A stretch of 64,000 nt of DNA from Peromyscus leucopus (GCF_004664715.2 NC_051069.1:75228647-75292646), one strand, 5' to 3'; shown: positions 1 to 11,866, counted from the first letter of the stretch. Numbers and translations are program-made. Notes: a model not told the origin generated them from the letters alone.

Positions 1-225
1 GGATGGCCCTACTGCTGTCAAGTGGCACCGGAGGCCCCTGCTGGTGACAGACTCTCAGGTTGCCCACTGCAGACTTTCCTACTGTATCAGGCTCACAGCC
101 TCACCTCTCTCCCTCCTTTAGTTCCACTCTGCTGTCTCTCTTCTTTGCCTGCTTTGCTGTTCCAAGTCTCCTGCTTTTGCTTAGGTGAACCCAGGAGCTA
201 AAAGTGTTGCTGATCGGGAATCACG

Positions 226-372
226 ATGTTGATTGTGAACTTGACTGGATCTGGAGTCAACTAAGAGGCATGCTTCTGTGCAGGGCTATGAGGACATTTC
301 CTGGAAGTATGAACTGGTAGGTGGAGGGGAGACTCTGCCAGAGCGGAAGTGGCTCACATTAGTTCCAGGGGA
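226..372 (+). mobile_element. MaLR-like LTR fragment
   Basis: The stretch around 'gaacttgactggatctgg' and 'gggctatgaggacatttcc' resembles the 5' part of rodent LTRs that begin 'tgttgattgtcaacttgac'. Only this part is recognisable and no ends or target-site duplication are visible. Family assignment is tentative. Confidence 0.4.
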
Positions 373-1986
373 AAGCAGAGGTGGTTTTACCTCTGCAGTA
401 TGTAGACAGCTATGGTTGATTGCCTGGCTTTTATTGTGTAAGACAATCTAATAAACCCCTTCTCCTAATATATGTTCCCTGGGATAAGAAGTACCCAGCA
501 GAGTGCCATCATACTCCTCTCACAGGACAAAGATTATCCATGTGTTTTAAAGACTCTCGCCTGCATCTTCAAAATCTTCAAATGGGGCAGGAAACAGCTA
601 CCAACAATTACCAAGAGTGGGCCTGGAAGATGAGATTTGTGGACAGTCTCTGGGGAGTTTGATGTTCTGAGGAGTTTGTTGCTCCTGGCTCCTGGGAAGA
701 ATTACTTAAGTATGCTAATAAACTGAAGAAGACGAAAAAGGTTTCTTTTTTCCTTCCTGGCTTCCCCATTCTGAATGACAATATGAGCATTCTCAGGGAG
801 CACTGCTTGAAATGGTGAGAGCCAGCATCCTGAACCAGCAAAGAAGAGTACTATGATGCACCCACTTCCATAAGATGTATCTTTGCCACTTGCCTTTTTC
901 CATCTGGCCAGCTACTATCACAGTATCCTCAGTGTCATCAGTAGTATCTGTAAAGTTGATTTAGTTGATCAGAAAATTAAGTAGGGTATGATTTCATCAG
1001 AATTGTGAGCCCAACATTATGCTCCACATTAGACATGTAAAGAAAATGTACACAGTCATTAATCTTAAACAACAATCTAGTATCTAAGAAATACAATATT
1101 CTATTTGTGCCTCATTATTTTAGTGAACCAGTAGGCAATATTGCCCATGTTCTTTTATTTTAAAAATAGAGTACTTCCTTCTTTCAATTACACCATGAAA
1201 TCTTAAACTGAGATTTTTTTTCAAAGCCTAAACTAGGCATAAATATTTCCTGGGGACTCCCAAAAGTTTCTCATTAGAGAGGAAATGGAATTAGGGTATG
1301 TGATGTAAGTTCAAATAATTAAATATCGAATGTTGCCATTCCAAAGAGTTTAATAATCTATGGATTATGGGCATCTAACACACAAAATTGGGACAAGCAA
1401 GGAGAAAATAATAGACTAAAACGAAACAATTATATAATGATATGAGACTGTGCCAGCCAGACACTAACTTTCCATAATGAACATTTCAGGATGATTTGTG
1501 ACAAACAGAAACAGTGAGGCCGACACAAACATAAGGGAGTAGCAACTTGCTCCCTGTGCTTAAAAAAAAAAAAAACTGGAAAGGGAGTCACCTTGCGAAC
1601 AGGTGTCAGTGGTGGGACAAAGATGACAGATTGGAGGGGAGCACTGATCACTCGGCCTGCCCTGAATCATCACATGACTTTGTACAGAGATCTTATTTCT
1701 TTTCTGCTCTCTTAGTCAGCATGGATTCAAATCCACACAGCTCCCTGCATCTGGCTACTGGTCTTTGGTTCTCTAAAACCTGTTTCCTTGATATCTGTTA
1801 TATCAACAAATGTAAAGGTGGTTTGGGGTTTTTTCGTTTGTTTGTTCATTTGCCTGAGTTAGATTCACAGATGTATTTTGGAAAGACTCCCAGCTGTTAA
1901 ATTTTTAAGGTGGTAGAGGTACTATATTCAATACATAATTTATAACTAAATAAATCCAAAAAGATGGTGCATTTTCCCTAAGTTTG

Positions 1987-1988
<2 letters not shown>
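373..1988. other. Unclassified sequence, no gene seen
   Basis: AT-rich DNA with scattered stops in all frames and a run of 13 A at 1562-1574. The longest open frame (1547-1900, 117 codons) runs through that A tract as poly-Lys and has no recognisable domain. A 24-bp word at 1675-1698 recurs exactly at 3497-3520. Confidence 0.6.
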
Positions 1989-2039
<51 letters not shown>

Positions 2040-2058
2040 TGTCCATGAATTGGTCTGT

Positions 2059-2103
<45 letters not shown>

Positions 2104-2118
2104 CATGAATTCGTCTGT

Positions 2119-2173
<55 letters not shown>

Positions 2174-2192
2174 CATGAATTCGTCTGTTTTC
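1989..2192. repeat. Compound (CA)n with three 22-bp spacers
   Basis: Three long CA tracts (about 1989-2037, 2062-2100 and 2122-2170) are each followed by a copy of 'gtccatgaattcgtctgt' plus 'tttc', at 2041, 2101 and 2171. The first copy has tg for tc inside the word. The repeat period is 60 then 70 bp, so the higher-order unit is spacer plus CA tract. The open frames seen here on both strands are only translations of the repeat. Confidence 0.96.
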
Positions 2193-2747
2193 TAGTTGGT
2201 GTTCTTTACTCAAGGGTGAGGTATGTAGCCCTTGCTGATGCTCCCTTGTCACACACAGCATCATTAAAGTAAAAGAGATGCCCACGATAGAGAAATGCAT
2301 TCTGTGACAAAGCATTTCTCAGGTTGTAGCCCACAGGCTGCCCACCTCAAAATCCACATGAAAAAAGAAAGCACATAAGTACTGGTTCCTAGGCTGTACC
2401 ATGGAACTACTAAAGACTCTTGAATCTGCGTTTCAGGAAAGTTCACAAATGATTGCTTAAAGCATTGAAGTACGAAGGGTCTGACCATTCAACAGGAATT
2501 GCTGAACAGGAAGGGGCTTTTCCCATGCACTGACTGAAGTATTTCAAGTATTTCACCCCAGCCAATTCCATCGACAGCAGCTTTCCAGTAATTCCAAGTT
2601 TAGATCACTGGGAAATTTGGAGATTGGTATGAGGCCTCCAACCTCAGTCTAGTGGACCCAGAATCATCCTGAGTATCCAAGGCTTTCAAAAGTCACACTT
2701 ATGCATCTCACAGTTCTAGTACTTTACTGACATGACATAGTCATACC
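2193..2747. other. Unclassified sequence
   Basis: No repeat family, RNA gene or coding signal recognised. It follows the last CA spacer and ends at a TTTA microsatellite. Confidence 0.5.
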
Positions 2748-2748
2748 T

Positions 2749-2791
<43 letters not shown>

Positions 2792-2819
2792 TTTGCTTAC
2801 TTATTTATTTATTTATTTT
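2748..2819. repeat. (TTTA)n microsatellite
   Basis: About 17 TTTA/TTTG-type tetramers with one interruption (tgcttac) near 2794. It abuts the 3' end of a minus-strand SINE fragment, as expected of a tract grown from a SINE A-rich tail. Confidence 0.95.
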
Positions 2820-2843
2820 GGTTTTTTGAGACAGGGTTCTTAA
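2820..2843 (-). mobile_element. Truncated B1 3' end
   Basis: 'ggttttttgagacagggttc' is the complement of the B1 3' end. Similarity stops after about 24 bp. With the adjacent TTTA tract it looks like a remnant of a B1 insertion. Confidence 0.5.
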
Positions 2844-3535
2844 GTCTTCTCCAGGCCAGATGTCAGCCCTTCACAGTGCAGACAGGAATGCTGGTAGCTC
2901 CTTCCCGGAGCTCTTGGCTGCCTGCCTAACTTGTGATTGTTGACTGATACTTCTAACTCTGTGAGAGCAGCTCCGAGGGGATTTCATTAGCGAGTGTTTC
3001 CCAGTACAAGCTGAGCACCCATAATTATGCCAGCCCACTTTAGTCAAAGGTAGATACAATCAACACCTAGCCAGACAAGCTGAAAGCTCACACATGGATG
3101 CTGAGGAACAGCAAGGCCATAACTGAGCCCTAGTTCCTTTGGTAAGAAAGAAGATCTTTGGAATATTTGCAGGCATACAGAAAATCCATTTCTATTTTCA
3201 AATTGTTGCCTTTTGACTGTGTTTATCTTCAGTAACTGCCTGAGTTAAGAAGACTGCCTATAAAACCAGATTCAAGCTGAAGGCTCGGCCAACCTCCAGT
3301 TTTGCTTAATATAGATTTCCTTTCCCCGTGCTCAAAGGACAGCCATTTTAATTCAAAAACACTAATTTTTGCAGCATAAATTTTAATACAAAAAAATCTA
3401 TACTAATGAAAATACTTGAATTTAAGATGTGTCAGTCTCTTGGTATTTATATCATCCTTTCAATAAAAAATACTTCCACCAAATGCATACAGTGCGTGAC
3501 TTTGTACAGAGATCTTATTTTCTTAGGACCACATG
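2844..3535. other. Unclassified sequence
   Basis: Nothing recognised apart from the second copy of the 24-bp word (3497-3520) also found at 1675-1698. Confidence 0.5.
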
Positions 3536-3800
3536 AGCATGGAAAAAAATCTAGAACCCAGCTTCTTCAACTATGGGTTCCAACCTCATAAGGGGCCATA
3601 TAACTGAATGTGGAGTTGTGAAAAAAAATGGTAAGAGTAATAGGTTTCCAAATATTAATACAAAATCAAATATGTAAGGAATCCCAGGTACTTGAGGTGG
3701 TGCTTGCCTGTGTTGTATCATGGACCTTCACTGCAGCTTTGGCTCTGAGCAAACAACATGGGCACTTTTCAGGGCGTATGACGTCACCCCACACAAAGCT
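3536..3800. mobile_element. Possible hAT-type DNA transposon relic
   Basis: 'caactatgggttccaacctc', then 'actgaatgtggagttgtg' and 'ggtttccaaatat', recall rodent non-autonomous DNA elements with 'gggtcgcgaccc...ggggtcgcgaaaa' cores after decay of the CpGs. Ends and terminal repeats are not clear. A full 8-bp CRE (TGACGTCA) lies at 3779-3786, near its end. Confidence 0.38.
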
Positions 3801-4147
3801 AACAACTGGTGCTAAAATATCTTGGGTAAAACTCTATGAATTGCAGTGTTTTTAATATCACACAGGTTTGGGCTCTTACAGAACAGAAGGAATGGTTTAA
3901 TTATGACAAACAAATACTTTCAGTATTTTCCTGTCATGATTCCTTAGCATGCAAATATCAAGTTATTCTATCTTTGGATTTTAGTGTGTTGGAATATTTG
4001 ATTTTAAAAATGACTGCTTGAGTTGCTGACTTAAGTTTTATTAAAAAACAAAACAAAAATATTAAATAAATTTTGGCCCAAATTATAACAGAATTTCCAA
4101 TAATTTCTAAAATGTCCCTGTACTTACGAGGTTCTTTATTTAAATAT
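3801..4147. other. Unclassified AT-rich sequence
   Basis: No family recognised. It contains A-rich and T-rich stretches and no convincing frame. Confidence 0.5.
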
Positions 4148-4536
4148 CACCTTGGCACCAGCTAGAGTCATTTGGGAAGAGGGATTCTCAACTGAGAAAA
4201 TGCTTCCGTGAGACTGGTCTATAGGTGAGTCTATTGGGTATGTTCTTGATTGATGACTGATGTGGGAGGAGCCAGTCCACTATGGACAGTGTCATGCCTG
4301 GGACAGTGAGGCCTGAGTGCTATAAGAAAGTAGGCTGAACAATCCATGAAGAACAAGCCAGTAAGCAGCACTCCTCCATGGCCTCTGCTTCAGTTCCTGC
4401 CTCCAGGCTCCTGCCTTGAGTTCCTGCCCCACCTTCTCTCAGTGATGGAGTGTGACCCAAGAGTTATCAGATGAAATAAATCCTTTCCTCCCCAAGTTGT
4501 TGTTTTATCACCTCCAGAGAAACCCTGACTAAGTCA
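4148..4536 (+). mobile_element. Rodent MaLR-type solo LTR
   Basis: Colinear with a common rodent LTR-like repeat: 'gctagagtcatttgggaag', 'aactgagaaaatgcttcc', 'gatgactgatgtgggagg', 'agccagtaagcagcac', an AATAAA-type signal in 'gatgaaataaatcctttcc', and the terminus 'accctgactaag'. The layout (polyadenylation signal near the 3' end, ending in '..actaag..ca') is that of ERVL-MaLR LTRs. It is non-coding. Subfamily not assigned. Confidence 0.72.
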
Positions 4537-5220
4537 CCTGAACATCTTCCCTTCCAAGGGAGACTTTCAGCCCAGCACTAGCTCAGTCTCACAGCAGCTC
4601 TCCAGCTAACAACTTCTGTAGTGCACAGACTTTGAGAGGATATCTCAGGAACATTAATCTTTGGGAGAGACTGGGACACTTCAGTGTATCAATGAACAAG
4701 CAATGTATTGGGATGCCTCCTGAAATCTGAGGTTTAAACCACTGAGAAGTAGCCAGGGCTCCCATTGTGCTTCATACAGAGCAAGGATCCAGCAGTGTTC
4801 CTGGGTAAAATATCCCCTCTCATAAAGGACGCCATGCTGTATTCTCCTTCAATGACCCATGTATTCTTAATACTATGTCTGCCCCAAGAGTAGGACAAGA
4901 CTCATTGAGAAGTGAATTCCCATGCACAAAAATATTTCTTTGCAAGAAACCATAGGTCTTTAAACTCTGTGCACTGATAGTCATGTAGCCCTTCCATCTC
5001 CCTTTATTTGTGTTTGTTTCACCAACATCCACACTTGGGACACAATGTAACACTCCACTGAAAGGCTGGATGTTTCCCACTGGCTTCCATTGTAAGTCTC
5101 TGGCAAATGTGATAAGAAATGGCAGAGATTGAAACATTCTGTTTTTCAGCGGAGGCTGTTATCCCCAGAAATTCTGGTCTAAGCGCTCTGCAAGGTAGCT
5201 TAAGTGTCAAGAGTTTTGAG
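4537..5220. other. Unclassified sequence
   Basis: No repeat or gene recognised. A 105-codon minus-strand frame (4820-5137) has no recognisable domain and no supporting context. Confidence 0.5.
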
Positions 5221-5303
5221 GGCCTGGGAAGATAAATCAATCAATAAAGTGCCTGAGTACTGAGTATTGAGTTCAATCCTGAGAACCCATAGAGAAAAAA
5301 AAT

Positions 5304-5435
5304 TTAGTCCCAGTACTTGGGAGTCAGATGCAGGCAGATCTCTATGAGTTTGAGCCTAGCCTGGTCTAGATACCCAGTACCAGGTCAGCCAGAGCTGCAC
5401 AGTGATACCCTGTCTCCAAAACTAATAATAATAAA
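5304..5435 (+). mobile_element. Partial B1 nested in B4
   Basis: 'cccagtacttgggagtcag', 'gcagatctctatgagttt', 'agcctggtctaga' and 'gataccctgtctc' follow B1 order. The first about 35 bp of B1 are missing. It ends in an A/T-rich tail. Confidence 0.7.
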
Positions 5436-5613
5436 TCCAGGCCTGGTGGCACTCACTTTGCCCTGAGGCAAAGACAGGTAGATCACTGACCAGCCAGCCT
5501 GGATACTTGACCAGCCCCAGGACACTGAGAGACCCTGTTTCACAGAATACCAAGGTAGGTACTGCCTGAGGACAGCTCCCTGAGGTTAATCTCTGGCCTC
5601 TATATACACCTGA

Positions 5614-5663
<50 letters not shown>
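5614..5663. repeat. (CA)n microsatellite
   Basis: About 25 uninterrupted CA dinucleotides forming the 3' tail of the B4 element. Confidence 0.97.
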
Positions 5664-5664
<1 letters not shown>

Positions 5665-5796
5665 AGCATGAGTTTTTAAATCAGTCTAGATGATTTCAAG
5701 GGCAGGCATGGTTGGAATCACCCGATCACCAATCAATATCAGTACCTTTCCAACATGAAGGAGCGAGCATACAGATCACATAAGGAAGGCTTTCCT

Positions 5797-5912
5797 TTAA
5801 ATGCAGATCCTGATTGAGAAGTCTAAAATAGGACCCAAGAGTTTACATTTCTAAATGGTCAGGAGCTGATGCAGCAGCTGGTCAGTGACACAGACCTGGA
5901 ACAGCAAGACTC
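5797..5912. mobile_element. MER5A-like hAT-Charlie relic
   Basis: 'tttaaatgcagatcctgatt', 'gaagtctaaaataggaccca' and 'gagtttacatttctaa' follow the order of the ancient mammalian MER5A element. Terminal inverted repeats are not preserved. Confidence 0.62.
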
Positions 5913-6904
5913 CGGTAGATAACAATATATAAGGGTGGCATTGATTTCATCTGAAGACCCAAAAGGGGTATCTGCATGTAAGAAAAAGGAGCACCTTTGA
6001 CAACATAGACAATGCTTCTTCAGCTTGGGCTCATGTGGGGTCACTTTGTGGGAAATTCTGTGATTGACACACCATCTCCCATGCTTTGTTTCTATAAGCT
6101 CTCCACACAATGGCGACACCACTAATCTCTGCTGCTGTCTAAGCTGGTCATTGCAGAGCTGGGGAGAGAATCACTTCCCTTCATGAGAGAAGGCGCTCTG
6201 GAGTGAGAAAGAAGCATTCAGCTTGTTTCCCTGTTGCACCAAGCAGTCCTGGATAAGCAGCAAATAACAGGGAAACTCATCTGCTCACTTCTTGGAAGAC
6301 ATTTGTCACATGTCATAATGCCACAGATAAGAGGCCCCTGGGGAAGCATAACGAATGTGCTCCTTACTGTTGAATTTCTGTTTGTCCTATAATCTTATAG
6401 ACCTCAGCTTCTAGCTGTATAATGACACCATTCTAAGAGTAATACCATTAGGCTTTGGAGGGAATTTTTATTTGACATATAAACACAAGGTATTTTTGGT
6501 GGAATAAAACAGCTAATATTTCAGGATTTCTATTTTCCATAAATGCTAATAGTTAGAAATGGCCAAAAATGATTTGCAATTAGCAGTATAATATTACTAA
6601 GGTTTTTGTTTGGTTGGTTTGTTTTTATTTTTGTTTTCTTTTAATGTTTGGGCTTTTTTTAAGTTAAAATAGAAATACTATGTGTATTTTAATTTCCACA
6701 CAAATGAATAAAGATGCCCAAATGACAAGACTTAAATATGACCCAAGAGGTCTCTTGACAGCAGTTCCCCAAATTCTTTTGTCATGAGACCTCTTTAAAT
6801 TCTGAAAATTTTTATTGCTGTTGTTGTTTCTCTGAACAGTTTTTGATAACTCAATTTACTTCTGTTTATCTGTGGTTTATTTATCAATGTTTACTAATTT
6901 TTTA
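5913..6904. other. Unclassified AT-rich sequence
   Basis: No gene. T-rich tracts at 6600-6660 and 6815-6825. No repeat family recognised. Confidence 0.5.
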
Positions 6905-7200
6905 TTTTTTATTGTCAGTGTGCACGATGTATGAATATGTGTGTGTGCACATCTATGTGTACGACTGTAGACACGCACATATCACGACACATATGTGATT
7001 TTCAGAGGACAACATGGGTGTCAGTCCTTGCTTTTTACCTTGATTGAGACATACTCTCTTCTTGTTAGTGGCCGTGTGCATGAGACTTTCCATCTAGCCA
7101 CGGGAGTGCTGGTATTACAGATGTCTGGCTGGCATTCTGTTGCTCTAGGGAATTCAAGCTCAGTCACTCATGTTTCTTTGGCCAGTGCTTGTAGGAGTCA
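6905..7200 (-). mobile_element. Diverged B4-type SINE
   Basis: Reverse-complement B4 order: a GT-rich start, 'tttcagaggacaac', a gagaca-type B1-like core, 'gagtgctggtattacagatg' and 'gaattcaagctcagtc'. Strongly diverged. Confidence 0.55.
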
Positions 7201-7680
7201 TCACCTTAGTCTCCATGATGTTTATTCCTCTAGAAGTCATAAAAGAAAATTCTATATTATTTATTTTTTAAAAACCCACAACAAATCCATTACATGTTAC
7301 CATAAATAATGTATTTTATGAAAGGCAAATATTCTGAAAAACATTAATGAAAAAGTATATCTTCCAGTGGTTAAAAAACAAGGAAATTCTTGAATCTGTC
7401 TTACTGGATGACACCTAAAGCCTCATCACTACTTCAGCGTTCAGTGATAAGTGGTACTGGTTAATGTGTGTAAAGAAAGCTCTATATCTGGGGAAGGAAC
7501 AGTATTTGAATATTCTTCTCAGAAAGCTGGGGTTACTCTTACTTGATGTTACACCAAAACTCAACACTAGTTCCTTCAAGAAAGCTTAGCTGCAATATGG
7601 ACTGAGAATAATTAATATTAATTAACTTTGTCCTCTGTAACATTGAAGTCCATTAGTCTCTTTTGCCCTTTAAATGGCTT
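7201..7680. other. Unclassified sequence
   Basis: Nothing recognised. Contains a short palindromic stretch 'taattaatattaattaa' near 7608. Confidence 0.5.
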
Positions 7681-7842
7681 TTTTTTCCTTTATTTTTGTT
7701 ATGTGTATGAGCGTTTGCCTGCATGTATGTATGTGCATGCCTAGTGCCTGTGGAGGCCAGAAGAGCTAGAGGGCATTGGAGTTACAGATGGTTGTGAGCC
7801 TCCCGACAGGTGCTGAACCACTGAGCCATCTCTCTATCCCCC
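7681..7842 (-). mobile_element. B3/B2 SINE
   Basis: The T-rich tail is followed by 'gtgtatgagcgtttgcctgc', 'ggaggccagaagagc', 'gagttacagatggttgtgag' and 'ccactgagccatctctc', the reverse complement of B2/B3. About 40 bp of the centre are missing compared with full-length copies. Confidence 0.78.
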
Positions 7843-8874
7843 ATATTTTTGTTATACTAAGGACATATTTCATAGTTATGAAGCCGATGTATTTCATTAC
7901 ATCTTATAAGAAAAATAACACCACATATTCATTAACTTTGCCACCAATCTCATTAGAAAAACCTTTGCATGTTATTGGAAAGCTATCAAGCTCACAGTGA
8001 CATATAAAAAATTTCCAAAATTCAAATTTTCACTTGAAAATCTAAGCCTTATCATTCTAATAAATGCTGCCAGCTGTTTTTCTGGAGGTGACAAGACCAG
8101 TCTGATTTTATTTTATTTTTTTGTATCAGCCAAATATTCTTGTCTCAATATCAACAAGTTGTTTTTGTTAGTCACACTTCCAGCTTGGGAGAAAAATTGG
8201 TTTTCTAGGGGTGGGTGAGCATGCTTGGCTTGGCCAGAACTCATCTCCACAAGCGCTTTCTGTTTCAAGATGATCCTCGTGAATCACACGCAGCAGAAGT
8301 GTGCTCTGTGCACTCCCACTTGGTCATGAAGGATATTGGAAACAAATGTGTCCAATAGGCAAGTTTTATAATATTAATAACTTTTATTATCCCATGGAGG
8401 ATCACACTAAGTGGACATTTCCTCCTGCCAGTGTGTGATGATAGTCAAACATCTGAAGACTACTACTGCTCAGCAAATTTATTCATTTTTCGGTACGTTC
8501 TATCATTTGATCCCAGAAAGGATTTGTCCACCTTTTGAAACTAGGACTTACAACTGCTGAAACGGTGTTCCGTGGAAGAAATTTTTGGTGAAAAGAAAGC
8601 TGTAATAAACACTGTTGAGTTCTTTCTACTTCAAGATCCTATAAGAGTTTTGTTGTATCTGCCCACCAGGTTACCTTTTGGAGCTGACCTACATTTGAAG
8701 GGGTGGGGGGCAGGGACTAAAAGAGATCCTTTGACAAGTCCCCTTAGGCTTCTGTGCTTTCCCTGCACTGTGTTGATCAAGTTTGTACTAACAACAACAT
8801 GCAATAAGTAACCAGGGTTCACTCTGAAAACGTTTGATCCCGTATATCACCCTTGAGAGAGGATTTGAGGCACT
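7843..8874. other. Unclassified sequence
   Basis: No gene or repeat family recognised. Frames up to about 80 codons show no domain. Confidence 0.5.
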
Positions 8875-8884
8875 TACACACACA

Positions 8885-8931
<47 letters not shown>

Positions 8932-9000
8932 GAAAGGTAGGGAGGGAGAGAGGGGGAGAAGGAGAGGGGAGGAGGGAAGGAGGGAGGGGTGGAAAGAAAT
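8875..9000. repeat. (CA)n followed by polypurine tract
   Basis: CA repeat at 8875-8929 (one 'gaca' interruption near 8885) runs into an almost pure G/A stretch at 8930-9000 built of ggga, ggag and gaag words. Such tracts can form triplex DNA in principle. That is a property of the composition, not a shown function. Confidence 0.95.
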
Positions 9001-10599
9001 GCACTTTAAAAACCTAATCAATTTGGTAGAGGCAGATCCAAGCCCCTCCCCCTGCCTCAAGGCTGTGTGAGGTATCCCACCATAGGTAGTGGACTCCAAA
9101 AAGCTTGTGATTGATATGTAAAATGAATTTAAAAATTCTCAATAAAAAAAACCCTAATCAAACAAAATGGCATATCACAAGCAATGGTGTGAAAGTCATT
9201 CTTAATTTTTTACCCAGGTCTCAGTGCCCCTGGACTATGTATACAGCAGCTATGTTCTGTTATTCTTTGTATTGGAGAGAATGTGACTGCTGAATTCAAA
9301 TCCTTTCTACTGAACATCTTGAGAGTTTCTGGTGGGATTAAGTGGATGAATGAAAACAGAAAGGTAGCAGAGGGATCCTTTTCTCAAGAACATGACACTC
9401 CATCCCACCCCCACTGCTCCTCTCCAGGTCTCCCTACAGTGGTCTTTCTTTGATTGTCCTTAAATTCACTTGGCTTAATATGATTTAACCAAGTGCACTT
9501 ATTTAGAAATGGGTTGACCCTGTTTTCTTTTCTTTCAGTGACATGGCTCCTCGCCCCCCTCAAAAAAAAAATTGACAAGCAAACAACAAATAAATCATTG
9601 TTGGTTATGAGTTTGACTCAAAGCTCCTACTATCCAAAGCTACATGAATTGTCAGTCATCTAGAGACGCCACATCATAAGTGATGCCAACACAGAAGTTG
9701 AGCAAAAGAGAATTTGAGGTCATACAAAGTAATCCTGGTCTGCATCCAAGGTGGGCAGGTAATTTAGTAAGCATTCCAGGCGACCATTGAAGTGTGGTCA
9801 CAAACACAGCAGTGGCTCAGGACAAATTCTAGGGAGGTGACCTTCTCACTTATTGAACAAGTGAAATCACTTGGGGTGATTCAATTTGAGATTTGAAGTG
9901 ACATCAGCACGTCACCCCTTCTAGAAGGACCAATGTTTGCAAAGAAGTCAAGAAGTATTTATTCATCTGTTCACTTGCTATTTTTAAAGTGCACATTGCA
10001 CAGCTTTAATGTGCAAAACCATTTTTGCATGTTCTGTAAGTATCACATGAGGCCTTCATGTTTTCTGGGTGTCAGGTATTGGGATGATATAACTCAAAAA
10101 TATTTTTTTCTAGTAACACCCACGAAACAGCTAAATGCAAACAACTTTTGCATTCCACAGTGGTTATCTTTGTAAACAGTGGTTGCATAAGAGCCCATAC
10201 TAAGAAGATGTACTATACAGGCTTATGTCAGCACATTGCATTGTGAGTAGAAATGCACATAGAGTATAATTAGGTTTGGACTAGTTTTAGGGCAAGATGA
10301 ATTATCAGAGTCAGAGAGGACAGGAAGATTACATTCTAAAGCAAAAAAGCATAGATGCCTAGGAGCCCAAAATTGAGAAGGAAGCTCTTTGTCTATTCAT
10401 TATTTCCTAATGACATATTCTTAACAAAAATTTTCAAAATCTTTTCCTCTCACTCATCATAAATGAGAGTTCTTCACTACAATGAGGTGACTATTCTCAT
10501 GTCTTGGAAATTCTCATTTATTCCACTTAATCATAGTGATTTTATTCAAGCTGCTTTCTACCAAAATATCTCTCTTCCACTTCTCTCCTCCTAACTCAA
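9001..10599. other. Unclassified sequence, possibly unique
   Basis: About 1.6 kb without a recognised interspersed repeat, tandem repeat or convincing frame. Confidence 0.5.
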
Positions 10600-10848
10600 C
10601 AGTCTACCTTTTCTCCAAGACACAGCTCAAGAATTATGCTACACATTAAACCTTCCTCCAAACTCTATATCTATCGCTCCTCTCTGAGTTCCCAGAGCAC
10701 ATATAATATGCACATTATTGAATTAGAAAACCGTTCATCATCTTTTGCTCCCATGTGGCTATCACATCTTCCCACCTAGCTTCTGAACTCATCTTTCTCA
10801 GTCCCTGACATAAAATGAAGCATATGCACAATCAATGCTAGAGCCAAA
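10600..10848 (+). mobile_element. L2 LINE 3'-end relic
   Basis: 'ccaagacacagctcaag', 'ccttcctccaaac', 'gctcccatgtggctatcaca' and the terminal pattern 'ccctgacataaaatgaag...caatcaatgc' follow the order of the L2 3' end (cagctcaa, ccttcc, gctccc, tgcctggcacatagtag, tcaataaatg). Highly diverged. Confidence 0.42.
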
Positions 10849-11543
10849 CAGAATTTAGTGGCATTTCTCAGAGTTATGAAGATCTAGATAACATCCCACC
10901 AGCCAGCGACAACGGAGAAGTCTCGGCAATGAAATAGTCACCCGTTACCAAAGTGACTCTTAGGCCACCTGATGACCAAAGCTGCCAGAAAGCTCGTGCT
11001 TCACATTGGCCTTCGTAGTTTTTACAGCACAGTTTTGTTAAGCAGATCCAGTAGGATTCTCTGTCCTGGTTCATTTATTGGTGCTACACAGATAGGCACA
11101 TGGTGGTAGATAATTTATAATCATATTTCCCATTTTGTTGTAATGAGTCTCTTTGGTTATGTCCAAACTCATTTTTCCACCCTTATAGAGTTATTTTTCC
11201 ATTCACCACTCCAGTGGTAAATAAATGAAGATGTCACTTTATTGTTACAGGTACTTGTACACATGACAATGGTTTTATAATTTTGAATTGCTTCTATCAG
11301 ATTACAAAAAGCAAACAATATATAGTGCCAGAAGATCAGAAAATGAGTCTATAAACATGGCAATGTAATATTATGAAAATATCTCTTACATTCTAAGAGA
11401 CTGGAACTTTTGCTGGACCCCACAGTCATAGGTAATAATATACCTTGAGGTCACCTATGACTTAAGATAGCTATCCTAGTGTGTATACAAACTGTTTAAT
11501 CTGCTTTGAAGAGAACAATATAATGATCAACCTTACTTGCCTT
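10849..11543. other. Unclassified sequence
   Basis: No family or gene recognised. It ends at a 32-bp tandem duplication. Confidence 0.5.
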
Positions 11544-11607
11544 GGATTTCCCATAGAATCAACTTTTACTACCTAGGATTTCCCATAGAATCAACTTTTA
11601 CTACCTA
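11544..11607. repeat. Perfect 32-bp tandem duplication
   Basis: Positions 11544-11575 and 11576-11607 are identical, each starting 'ggatttcccatagaatc' and ending 'ttttactaccta'. There is no spacer and no mismatch, so the event is recent relative to the surrounding DNA. Confidence 0.98.
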
Positions 11608-11866
11608 AACTGATGTATAACTACAATCTTAAATTATGTGCAAGTGTGTCATTGCTAAAAACAGCTAAAATAGAGGTTGAAAGATATCTACCATAAATGT
11701 TGAACACATCATAGATATTGCTTGATGAACAATGATGTTTGTAGTACTATTTGTTATCCAAATCAGCTATAGGGTCAGTTGTGGCCTGTGACTTAATCCA
11801 TGGTAAAATTCTGTAAAGTATTCCATTCCTCCTTCTTTGTGTGATGCTTTCTGTGCTGCTCAGTAT

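Larger units (their letters stand above)
5221..5663 (+). mobile_element. B4 SINE with nested B1 and CA tail
   Basis: The 5' tRNA-like part ('gagttcaatcctgagaaccc') and the 3' part ('ggcctggtggcactcac', 'gagagaccctgttt', 'ctctggcctctatatacac') match the B4 layout. A partial B1 interrupts it at about 5304-5435. The 3' end passes into a pure CA tract. Confidence 0.72.

Noticed and set aside
1946..2176. Cys-Val-rich and His-Thr-rich open frames
   Set aside because: They are direct translations of CA/TG microsatellites, as are similar frames near 8.9, 11.9, 13.6, 24.1, 30.4 and 42.2 kb.
3779..3786. CRE TGACGTCA as a promoter element
   Set aside because: An isolated 8-mer in a probable transposon relic with no other promoter signal.
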